From Candidatus Sediminicultor secundus (lineage in GTDB: Bacteria; Atribacterota; JS1; SB-45; 34-128): 5,079 bases of DNA. Below, piece by piece: positions 1 through 5,079 of this stretch (the first letter of the stretch is position 1; each line of letters starts with the position of its first letter). The notes under the pieces were generated by a model. The model worked only from the letters and a program-made list of their open reading frames with translations, was not told where the DNA came from and did not search any database. Both the position numbers and the translations under genes were made by a program. The stretch is from contig NCRO01000092.1 of assembly GCA_002849045.2 (NCBI GenBank), positions 5,751 to 10,829 on the forward strand, written 5' to 3'.

Positions 1-31
1 AAACTTAACTCGTCAGAAAAGGATAGAATAG

Positions 32-51
32 ATTCCCATTTTCATGGGAAT
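32..51. repeat. Hairpin-forming dispersed-type repeat (ATTCCCAT/ATGGGAAT)
   Basis: A perfect 8-bp inverted repeat, ATTCCCAT and ATGGGAAT, is separated by a TTTC loop. It is followed by GACAG, so the context reads GATTCCC...GGGAATGAC. That wording resembles a widespread class of short intergenic palindromes in bacterial genomes (the Neisseria dRS3 type is the best known). The resemblance is from memory and was not searched. It lies in non-coding DNA. It has no T-run on either side, so it is not an evident terminator. Confidence 0.55.
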
Positions 52-62
52 GACAGGTGTAG

Positions 63-82
63 GGGCACGATGCATCGTGCCC
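63..82. repeat. Perfect 20-bp palindrome (GGGCACGATG/CATCGTGCCC)
   Basis: The ten bases GGGCACGATG are followed directly by their exact reverse complement, giving a perfect palindrome with no spacer. The context is GTAGG before it and GCAGG after it. The form GTAGGGGCxxx...xxxGCCCC is a recurrent intergenic repeat style in many AT-rich genomes (recollection, not searched). It is GC-rich against AT-rich surroundings and sits only 11 nt from the hairpin at 32-51. This suggests a mosaic of inserted repeat units. No T-tract follows, so a terminator role is unlikely. Confidence 0.55.
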
Positions 83-83
83 G

Positions 84-264
84 CAGGTACCAGAAGATAA
101 AAAAGAACAGCTATGGATTCCCTCTGCAGTTTACCCAACTAGGTTAGTATCTGCTAAGCAGGATTTACCCTCAAGAAAGTAAGTTTTGATTATGTAATTA
201 GCTGATTATGGAAGAGTAAGAAAGGTTCATCGATATAATGTAATAACTAGTGTTATTATAAAAA
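84..264. other. Non-coding stretch, no gene seen
   Basis: No frame here has a start codon with a ribosome site and a protein-like translation. The plus frame 1 is open from the window edge to a TAG at 145-147, but it runs straight through both palindromes and looks like chance. A short direct repeat GATTATG occurs at 188-194 and 204-210. No RNA gene or promoter could be recognised. Confidence 0.5.
239..260 (-). terminator. Weak AT-rich hairpin after the LiaF-like gene
   Basis: TAATAAC (241-247) and GTTATTA (252-258) form a 7-bp stem with a 4-nt loop, extendable by a G-U and a T-A pair. It begins 4 nt past the minus-strand stop codon, a normal place for a terminator. The stem is almost all A-T, and no run of U follows in the minus direction. 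It is therefore at best a weak terminator or a 3'-end stabilising hairpin. Confidence 0.25.
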
Positions 265-789
265 TTAATTAGTAGTTATGAATGTCAGTTTACCAAATAC
301 TGCGCTTGCTTCAATTTCTAAATATCCTTGATTAGTACTAATATCACCTATCCTATATTTTTGGGAACTAAATATCACTGATGATCTATCCGGTAATTCC
401 AATTCACCAAAAGCAGAACTCGCCTTAATCAATGTTGGGACATCAGGATTAAGGATAACTTTTCCCTCTGCGAATATGGTATTAACCTTTATTTTCTTTA
501 CCTCATCTTCTATCTTTACTTTTGATAAATCGACTGTGCCTGAGGCAAATACAATATTATATTCATCTTGAACCTCTGAAACCCTGATTGTTCCTTCTCT
601 AAAGATAATGCTTCTGCTATCTTGAAAACCGAAGCCATTAAAAAGGACAAATACTCCGAATAAGACAATAACAATTCCTACTGTTAATTTAAATATGTTA
701 ATATTGAAATTAAAAAAACTATTTAAAAGTAAAATTATACCCACCGTTAAAAATATAATTCCTATAAAAGCTCCACCAAATAATCTCAT
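265..789 (-). CDS. LiaF-like two-TM membrane protein with C-terminal beta-repeat domain
   Basis: This gene encodes a 174-residue protein of unknown exact role, probably in cell-envelope sensing. Two hydrophobic segments (about residues 5-26 and 33-55) are separated by a short NFNIN turn, so both ends face the same side. This is the layout of DUF5668/LiaF-type N-termini. Residues 60-174 are beta-rich and repetitive: the motif Phe-(Ala/Arg)-x-Gly-x-(Val/Ile)-x-(Leu/Val) starts at F63, F81 and F106, and shortened F-G-x-L-x-(L/F) versions start at F127 and F165. Such a pattern resembles the LiaF C-terminal (cell wall-active antibiotics response) domain and suggests a small beta-solenoid. In Firmicutes, LiaF inhibits the LiaRS envelope-stress system, but no liaR or liaS is next door, so that role should not be transferred. 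The start at 789 is well supported by AAGGAGG nine bases upstream. The gene lies 61 nt after a DeoR-type regulator on the same strand and is probably co-transcribed with it. Confidence 0.75.
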   Translation of the reverse strand: MRLFGGAFIGIIFLTVGIILLLNSFFNFNINIFKLTVGIVIVLFGVFVLFNGFGFQDSRSIIFREGTIRVSEVQDEYNIVFASGTVDLSKVKIEDEVKKIKVNTIFAEGKVILNPDVPTLIKASSAFGELELPDRSSVIFSSQKYRIGDISTNQGYLEIEASAVFGKLTFITTN

Positions 790-798
790 TTTGTATCT

Positions 799-805
799 CC
801 TCCTT
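799..805 (-). promoter_or_regulatory. Strong ribosome binding site for the LiaF-like gene
   Basis: On the minus strand the sequence reads AAAGGAGGAG, with a perfect AAGGAGG core and a 9-nt gap to the ATG at 787-789. It fixes the start of the downstream gene. It also suggests stronger translation than for the regulator upstream, whose ribosome site is weaker. Confidence 0.8.
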
Positions 806-850
806 TTTTCTAATAGATAGTAATTTCTCTAACTTGTTTCACTTATTGTT

Positions 851-1630
851 TTAGACAATATATAACTTAACCCCAATGTTTTTAATAACCTCTTCACACT
901 CTTTGGAAATTCCTGAATCAGTGATAACAATATCAAAATCAGTAAGGTCAGCAAAATGTGAAATCTTAATTTTCCCAAATTTTGAAGAATCAACTAATAA
1001 AATTTTAGTATCCGAAGATTCAATAACTGCTTTCTTGGTTTCCTTCTCGTAATCAGTTGCACAAGTAACGCCTAATTTTTCAGAAACGCCTGCAGCTGAA
1101 ATAAAGGCTTTATTGGCTCTTATCTTCTTTATCATATCGATCCCTTCTGGTCTCTCAAACATTAAAGTATCATCATGAAAATAACCTCCGGGGAATATTA
1201 GTTTCCAATTCTTATTTTCATAAACATTAAACAAAACATTTAGAGTATAACATATAACGGTTAGGGGCATATTTTCTGGGACAAATTTAGGAAGGTTTTC
1301 GGTAGTAGAACCTGTATCTATAATAATCACATCATTAGGATCTACCAAAGAAGCTGCCTTTCGAGAAATTTTAATCTTCTCTTCTAACATCACGGATTCT
1401 GCAGTTTGAATTAAATACTTTTCTTCATCTGTATCAACTGGGGAATTTCTTTTTAGAACAGCTCCTCCCGAAATAAGAGTAACAATATTTTCCTTAGATA
1501 ATTCTCTGAGATCCCTTCTGATGGTCATCTCCGAAACTTTTAATCTTTTAGACAAATCTTTGATGTTCGCAAAACCATCAACAGATAATCTATTCAGTAT
1601 GTAATTAGTCCGATAATTTTTACCTACCAT
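851..1630 (-). CDS. DeoR-family transcriptional regulator
   Basis: This 259-residue protein is a typical full-length DeoR/GlpR-type repressor. The N-terminal winged helix-turn-helix covers about residues 5-59. It contains the family hallmark VSEMTIRRDLREL (recognition helix, TIRRDL at 36-41) and the SGGAVL wing at 54-59. The C-terminal DeoRC sensor domain (about 80-237) is related to sugar-phosphate isomerases. It shows DTGSTT at 105-110, the usual phosphosugar-binding loop, then PGG at 147-149, SAAGVS at 178-183 and DSSKFG at 214-219. Family members usually repress sugar or nucleoside catabolism genes and release DNA when a phosphorylated sugar binds. The ligand cannot be read from the sequence, and no sugar kinase or transporter is present to suggest one. 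The ATG at 1628-1630 is preceded by a modest GAGAGA-type ribosome site. The gene has its own promoter and is divergent from the Lpt permease. Autoregulation and control of the following membrane-protein gene are plausible. Confidence 0.93.
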   Translation of the reverse strand: MVGKNYRTNYILNRLSVDGFANIKDLSKRLKVSEMTIRRDLRELSKENIVTLISGGAVLKRNSPVDTDEEKYLIQTAESVMLEEKIKISRKAASLVDPNDVIIIDTGSTTENLPKFVPENMPLTVICYTLNVLFNVYENKNWKLIFPGGYFHDDTLMFERPEGIDMIKKIRANKAFISAAGVSEKLGVTCATDYEKETKKAVIESSDTKILLVDSSKFGKIKISHFADLTDFDIVITDSGISKECEEVIKNIGVKLYIV

Positions 1631-1661
1631 ATCATCTCTCTATCGTTTTTCTCTTTTTATG

Positions 1662-1690
1662 ATTATAAAAGTTCTTTGGAAATAAAGCAA
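1662..1690 (-). promoter_or_regulatory. Sigma-70-type promoter for the DeoR-family gene
   Basis: On the minus strand a perfect -10 box TATAAT (1662-1667) lies 17 nt from a poor -35 box TTGCTT (1685-1690, three of six matches). It is about 30 nt upstream of the start codon. The 17-nt spacer holds the inverted repeat AAAG-TT-CTTT (1668-1677). A direct repeat AAATAAA (1680-1686 and 1693-1699, 13 bp apart, plus-strand reading) overlaps the -35 region. Either could be an operator for the repressor, but neither matches an operator I can name. Confidence 0.55.
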
Positions 1691-1704
1691 ACAAATAAAA
1701 AGAA

Positions 1705-1728
1705 AGTATCGAGTATATAGTATCGAGT
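1705..1728. repeat. Direct repeat AGTATCGAGT, 14-bp period
   Basis: AGTATCGAGT occurs at 1705-1714 and again at 1719-1728, separated by ATAT. It is followed by a purine-rich tract to about 1755. It looks like a slippage-derived spacer repeat of the same character as those between the two Lpt genes. No function is evident. Confidence 0.6.
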
Positions 1729-1753
1729 TAAGAAAGAGAAAGAAAAGATAAAG

Positions 1754-1835
1754 AACAAATGACAAGTTTTGTGCCAGGCACCAGATTTGTCATAAATGTA
1801 AAGTTTTGTGCCTGGCACCAAACTTGTCATTTGTT
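1754..1835. repeat. REP-like doublet: two 35-nt GTGCC(A/T)GGCAC hairpin units in a larger palindrome
   Basis: Two 35-nt units (1759-1793 and 1796-1830) are 30/35 identical by my count and separated by AA. Each is an imperfect palindrome, with ATG(A/T)(C/A)AA at one end, TTGTCAT at the other and the core GTGCC(A/T)GGCAC (1771-1781 and 1808-1818). Because the units are palindromic, the pair also forms one large inverted repeat: 1754-1781 pairs with 1808-1835 at 27 of 28 positions. This is the architecture of REP/BIME elements, which are mobilised in trans by REP-associated tyrosine transposases (TnpA-REP, IS200 superfamily). I recall the TGCCTGGCA core as common in spacers of several phyla, but the family assignment is unsearched. 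It sits between two divergent promoters and may insulate them. There is no T-run typical of a terminator. Confidence 0.75.
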
Positions 1836-1841
1836 AAGGTT

Positions 1842-1868
1842 TTGTAAAAAATAGAAATGTGTTATACT
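1842..1868 (+). promoter_or_regulatory. Extended -10 promoter for the lptF/G-lptD unit
   Basis: TGT followed by TATACT (1860-1868) is an extended -10 element with five of six matches in the hexamer. A weak -35 candidate TTGTAA (1842-1847) lies 15 nt upstream. The short spacing matters less when the TG extension is present. Transcription would start near 1875, leaving a leader of only about 18-20 nt before the permease start. The promoter begins 6 nt after the repeat doublet ends. Confidence 0.55.
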
Positions 1869-1892
1869 TATAAAAATGTTTAGAGTGCAGGG

Positions 1893-3008
1893 GTGATGGT
1901 TATAAATATATCAATCGAAAAATTTCCGCGGCCTAAGATATTAGACCGTTATATCGTAAAGGAAGTAATGAGTTTTGTGGCTCTGGCTGTTGCTGCCTTA
2001 ACCATTATGTTAATCATGCAAACTCTCTTTGAGTTAATGGATATGTTAATTAATAAGAGAGTGGCCTGGCCCTATATTGTCAAGTTATTAGCCTATCGCC
2101 TTCCGGCATTTTTAGTAGTAACCTTCCCCATCTCTTTATTAGCTTCCAGTGAACTGGCTATTGGCCGTCTATCTACAGACGGTGAAATAACTGCCATGAG
2201 AGCGGGGGGGATAAGCCTGCGCCGAATAATGTTTCCTTTTTTAACTGCTGCTTTGGCCATCAGTATTTTGGCTTTTGTGATTAATGATTATATCGTTCCC
2301 GAGGCCAACCATATCTCACAAAATATTATCCGTGAAATTGTATTAAAGAAAGGCCCACCCAATATCAGGCGAAACGTATTTTTCCGTGATGCTGAAAACC
2401 GTTATTTCTATATCAATCGATTAGACGAAAAGAATATGATTATGCAGGACATTATGATCTATGAAATGACTCGGGAAAAATTTCCCCGAATGATAACCGC
2501 CAAGACAGGTAAGTGGGTAGTCGATACCTGGAAACTGGAGAATGGGACTATGTATAATTATGATGAAGATGGTAAGATTACTTACGAAATGAGTTTTACA
2601 AATATGGATATAATTGTCAAGGAAGACCTGCAAAAATTCTTTAAAAATCAGAGAACCCCCCAGGAGATGAGTAGCAAAGAATTAAAACAACAGATAGATA
2701 TTTTGGAACAGGTGGGGGCAGATACTAAAAATTTCAAAGTAGACCTCTATATGAAATATTCTATCCCCTTTAGCGGGTTAATCTTTGTGCTGCTGGGAGT
2801 GCCTTTGGGCCTGCGGGTAAAACGGGGGAGCAAAGCTACCGGAGTAATCCTCAGCATTGTCCTGGTTTTACTTTATTACATCCTACTTTCCACTACCAGA
2901 TCCATGGGAAGAGGAGATATGTTAACGCCAGTTCTGGCGGCCTGGGCACCTAACATGATTTTTGGTATTTTAGGGGTGTTTATTATGCTTGGATCGGAGA
3001 AGAAATAG
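1893..3008 (+). CDS. lptF: LptF/LptG-family LPS export permease (YjgP/YjgQ)
   Basis: The product is the inner-membrane permease of the LptB2FG exporter, which extracts LPS from the inner membrane and passes it to the periplasmic Lpt bridge using ATP hydrolysis by LptB. The 371 residues match the family in length and layout. The N-terminal ILDRYIVKE (16-24) is typical. TM1 spans about 26-48, TM2 62-84 and TM3 110-134, and a periplasmic beta-jellyroll domain spans about 139-285. TM4 spans 290-308, TM5 315-333 and TM6 347-366. The cytoplasmic loop after TM2 carries the conserved coupling-helix region GRLSTDGEITAMRAGGIS (91-108), where LptB docks. TM4 holds the typical FSGLIFVLLGVPLGL. LptF and LptG cannot be told apart here. 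A single gene may form a homodimer, or its partner may lie elsewhere. The start is GTG at 1893 or ATG at 1896; both follow or overlap AGGGG. lptD follows after 116 nt, probably in the same transcript. Confidence 0.92.
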   Translation: MMVINISIEKFPRPKILDRYIVKEVMSFVALAVAALTIMLIMQTLFELMDMLINKRVAWPYIVKLLAYRLPAFLVVTFPISLLASSELAIGRLSTDGEITAMRAGGISLRRIMFPFLTAALAISILAFVINDYIVPEANHISQNIIREIVLKKGPPNIRRNVFFRDAENRYFYINRLDEKNMIMQDIMIYEMTREKFPRMITAKTGKWVVDTWKLENGTMYNYDEDGKITYEMSFTNMDIIVKEDLQKFFKNQRTPQEMSSKELKQQIDILEQVGADTKNFKVDLYMKYSIPFSGLIFVLLGVPLGLRVKRGSKATGVILSIVLVLLYYILLSTTRSMGRGDMLTPVLAAWAPNMIFGILGVFIMLGSEKK

Positions 3009-3103
3009 ATTAGTCGTTAGTAAGAAATACAGGTGTAAGTTGCGAGTTGCAAGATTAATTAGTCGTTAATTTTAAAAACAAGATAATTTAGTTGGTTAGT
3101 TGG
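3009..3103. repeat. Spacer built of short direct repeats between lptF/G and lptD
   Basis: Three different direct repeats occupy this intergenic stretch. ATTAGTCGTTA occurs at 3009-3019 and 3058-3068 (49 bp apart). A 7-bp tandem, AGTTGCG then AGTTGCA, lies at 3038-3051. A perfect 8-bp tandem TTAGTTGG lies at 3088-3103. No credible terminator is present, and the only promoter-like boxes (TTGCAA at 3048-3053, TTTAAA at 3071-3076) are very weak. Read-through from the permease gene is the simpler reading. Confidence 0.65.
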
Positions 3104-3124
3104 TTTAAAGGAAATATAAGAAAT

Positions 3125-5079
3125 ATGATACAAGGCGGAAAAGCAAAGAATGTAGGAATTTTTTTAGCAATATTTATACTAATTTTAGGGCTAAATCTGG
3201 GTAGTCTGAATTCCAGATTTATTCTGGTATCTTTTGCACAAGAGACAGGGGAAACAGGGGAGACAATCGAGATAGAAGATACGCAAGAAACACCCGCAAC
3301 GCAAGAGGCCATAGAAGTAGAAGAAACAGAAAAAATAGAAGAAGAAGCAAAAGCAGAAGCCGCAGCAGAGACAGAATCAGAAGAAGAACTAGATATTTCC
3401 CTTACTGCTGAATTTATTACTTATGAAAAAGTCGATGAAGAAGACCTGATTATCGCTAAAGATGGGGTACAGCTCAAATACCAGGACATCGAGGTAAAGG
3501 CTGATTATCTGAAGATTAATTTAACCACTCACCTTCTCTCTGCCTCCGGTAAGGTCCTTTTTAAACAAGATGAGACTGAAACTAACTGTGAGGAACTTAC
3601 CTATAACTGGAAGACCAAAAAAATAATTTTGCTTCGCTTAAAGGGTGAATTAACCGGGGAAGGCATCAAAGGAAAGTTATATTATCAGGGAGAGAAGATG
3701 GAAAACTTCCCGGAAACAGTGGAAATTACCGAAGGAAATTTTACCACCTGTGAATTAGAAGAACCTCATTATCATATAGTCGCTAAAGAAATGATTATCT
3801 ATCCCAAGGATAAAATAATTGCCCGTAACATCTCCTGGTATGAAGGCAAGACTAAAATTATTACCCTCCCCTATTTCCTGATTTTTTTAGATCGCAAAAC
3901 CCAACAGCCCATTCTCCCCAAAATAGGACAAAACAGCAATGATGGCTGGTTTATAAAGACAAATTTTAACTACTATATAGATGAAAAATCTTACGGTACA
4001 CTTTATATTGATTGGCTGGAAAAGAAAGGGATTGGTACGGGGGTTGAACATACCTGGGAAATAGGAGATAAGAATAATTCCGGGGAAACTTCTTTATACT
4101 TATATCAAATCAAGGAAAAAGATTCGGGTGAATTTAAATTAACCGGAAATCTAAATTATAAACAAGAATTTACAGAGGAAAATATCAAGACCCAAGTAAC
4201 TCTTAACTATAGTGGAACGAAAGCTGAAGGAGGAGAACTCCCTTATAATACTCTAAAATCCCAATTCAGTTTTGATAAAGACGGAGAAAAATATAAGCTT
4301 AAAATTAGTGGCAAATATAATTTTAGCGGAACAGGACTGGGGCAAGAGGATTTAAGTATCGATGGCAACATTAAAGTGAACCATAATTACACTTTTAATG
4401 ATAAATTAAGTTCAGTCCTCACTTTGGTTTACACTGACAAAAACCCGGCCAGTCAGGAAGTGGCAGACCTCGAATTAAAACCGAAATGGGAACTAAAATA
4501 TAAGGGTGAGGGTTATACTTTAAATTTAACAACCGAAAAGAGGTTTGACCTGGATGGTGATAATTATACCGGAGAAAATATTTCTAAGATAATCAACCGT
4601 TTACCTGAGTTTGTTTTTAACAAAAGTGCTACCGCCATCGGGGATACCAAAATAACTTATGATATTGATGCCTCGGTGGGACATTTTTACGAAGCAGCTA
4701 CCGAGGAAGATAACTGGCGGGGAGAATATATTATTAATGTTAAAAGACCTTTTAATTTGGGTGAATGTTTAACTTTAACCCCTTCGGGAATTTTCCGCCA
4801 GGATGTTTATCTGACTGGAGAAGCCCGCTATCTTTTGGGAGGGAAAATGGATTTAAAGGCTTCTTATGAAAGTAACGTCTCCGCCACACTCTCTTATAGT
4901 TATAATAAATCAGTAGGTCCAACTCCTTTTAATTTTGATTACATTGCTCCTCTAACTAACACAGTGAGTGGAAAATTGACCTTAAAGCCCTCCGAAAAAG
5001 TTAAATTAGATTTATCCACTAATTATAATTTTGTTACGGAAAATTTTGGAAATTTAGTAGCCAAAGTAGAGTATAAACC
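3125..5079 (+). CDS. lptD: LPS-assembly outer-membrane protein LptD (OstA), 3' end beyond window
   Basis: This reading frame is open to the window edge (651 codons visible). LptD forms the outer-membrane barrel that, plugged by the lipoprotein LptE in known systems, receives LPS from the Lpt bridge and inserts it into the outer leaflet. Residues 1-38 look like a signal peptide: lysines at 6 and 8, a hydrophobic core from about 10, and a likely cut after SFA (36-38). Residues 39-88 are a very acidic linker, with 20 glutamates in 50 residues. Residues about 92-240 form the LptA/OstA-like beta-jellyroll, with motifs TTCELEEPHYHI (207-218) and YPKDKIIARN (226-235). LPYF (248-251) and the following LPKIGQN are the conserved entry to the barrel domain, and the remainder consists of alternating amphipathic strands with many aromatic residues. 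E. coli LptD has 784 residues, so a few hundred may be missing. The ATG at 3125 has AAAGGA (3107-3112) 12 nt upstream, slightly long spacing. No better in-frame start exists after the TAG at 3089. Confidence 0.88.
   Translation, partial: MIQGGKAKNVGIFLAIFILILGLNLGSLNSRFILVSFAQETGETGETIEIEDTQETPATQEAIEVEETEKIEEEAKAEAAAETESEEELDISLTAEFITYEKVDEEDLIIAKDGVQLKYQDIEVKADYLKINLTTHLLSASGKVLFKQDETETNCEELTYNWKTKKIILLRLKGELTGEGIKGKLYYQGEKMENFPETVEITEGNFTTCELEEPHYHIVAKEMIIYPKDKIIARNISWYEGKTKIITLPYFLIFLDRKTQQPILPKIGQNSNDGWFIKTNFNYYIDEKSYGTLYIDWLEKKGIGTGVEHTWEIGDKNNSGETSLYLYQIKEKDSGEFKLTGNLNYKQEFTEENIKTQVTLNYSGTKAEGGELPYNTLKSQFSFDKDGEKYKLKISGKYNFSGTGLGQEDLSIDGNIKVNHNYTFNDKLSSVLTLVYTDKNPASQEVADLELKPKWELKYKGEGYTLNLTTEKRFDLDGDNYTGENISKIINRLPEFVFNKSATAIGDTKITYDIDASVGHFYEAATEEDNWRGEYIINVKRPFNLGECLTLTPSGIFRQDVYLTGEARYLLGGKMDLKASYESNVSATLSYSYNKSVGPTPFNFDYIAPLTNTVSGKLTLKPSEKVKLDLSTNYNFVTENFGNLVAKVEYK

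Noticed and set aside
1..147. Plus-strand frame open from the window edge to TAG at 145-147
   Set aside because: The translation runs through two perfect palindromes of intergenic repeat type and reads as low-quality Arg/Lys-rich sequence. A chance open frame is more likely than a gene end.
844..860. Hairpin TATTGT/ACAATA at the stop codon of the DeoR-family gene as a terminator
   Set aside because: The stem is only 6 bp, AT-rich and without a following U-run on the minus strand. It is not enough to call a terminator between the two genes.
1754..1835. CRISPR array
   Set aside because: There are only two units, separated by 2 nt rather than a unique spacer, and each unit is itself a near-complete palindrome. 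This is a REP-like doublet, not repeat-spacer architecture.
2421..2633. Minus-strand open frame of 70 codons
   Set aside because: It lies wholly inside the well-supported permease gene, has no ribosome site, and its translation shows no recognisable domain.
3054..3076. ATTAA/TTAAT inverted repeat followed by T's as a terminator, and TTGCAA/TTTAAA as an lptD promoter
   Set aside because: The stem is 5 A-T pairs with a 7-nt loop, and the promoter boxes match the consensus at four of six bases each, as expected by chance in AT-rich DNA.
3088..3312. Minus-strand open frame of 74 codons rich in Ser/Val/Pro
   Set aside because: It is the antisense of the lptD start and its glutamate-rich repeat tract. 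The repetitive VSPVSPVS wording is just the complement of the GAAACAGGG-type repeats.

Overview
The window is AT-rich bacterial DNA with two gene pairs facing away from each other. The right-hand pair belongs to the lipopolysaccharide (LPS) transport machinery: an LptF/LptG inner-membrane permease and the start of an LptD (OstA) outer-membrane translocon. The organism is therefore almost certainly a diderm with an LPS-type outer membrane. Low GC, strong AGGAGG-type ribosome sites, a LiaF-like protein and spacers full of short repeats would fit a diderm Firmicute (Halanaerobiales-like) or an Atribacterota-like lineage. That placement is inference; no rRNA or marker gene is present.

Layout, left to right. 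Positions 1-264 are non-coding and hold two perfect hairpin-forming palindromes of the dispersed intergenic repeat type (32-51 and 63-82), plus a weak AT-rich hairpin just past the end of the first gene. Positions 265-789 (minus) encode a small two-TM protein with a LiaF-like beta-repeat domain. Positions 851-1630 (minus) encode a DeoR-family repressor. The regulator is upstream of the membrane protein with a 61-nt gap, so they are probably one transcript. Positions 1631-1892 are the divergent spacer. It carries a minus-strand promoter for the regulator, a 14-bp-period direct repeat, a striking 82-nt doublet of GTGCC(A/T)GGCAC hairpins and an extended -10 promoter for the permease.

Positions 1893-3008 (plus) encode the LptF/LptG permease. 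A 116-nt spacer made largely of short direct repeats follows, then the lptD gene from 3125, which is still open at the end of the window after 651 codons. No convincing promoter or terminator separates lptF/G from lptD, so they are probably co-transcribed. Together they are the two ends of the Lpt route: the permease extracts LPS from the inner membrane (with an LptB ATPase encoded elsewhere), and LptD inserts it into the outer leaflet. The left-hand pair looks like an independent regulator and envelope-protein unit with no demonstrable link to LPS.

I found no wholly new system. The points most worth attention are the repeat doublet between the divergent promoters, the recurring micro-repeats confined to spacers, and the acidic linker between the LptD signal peptide and its OstA domain.
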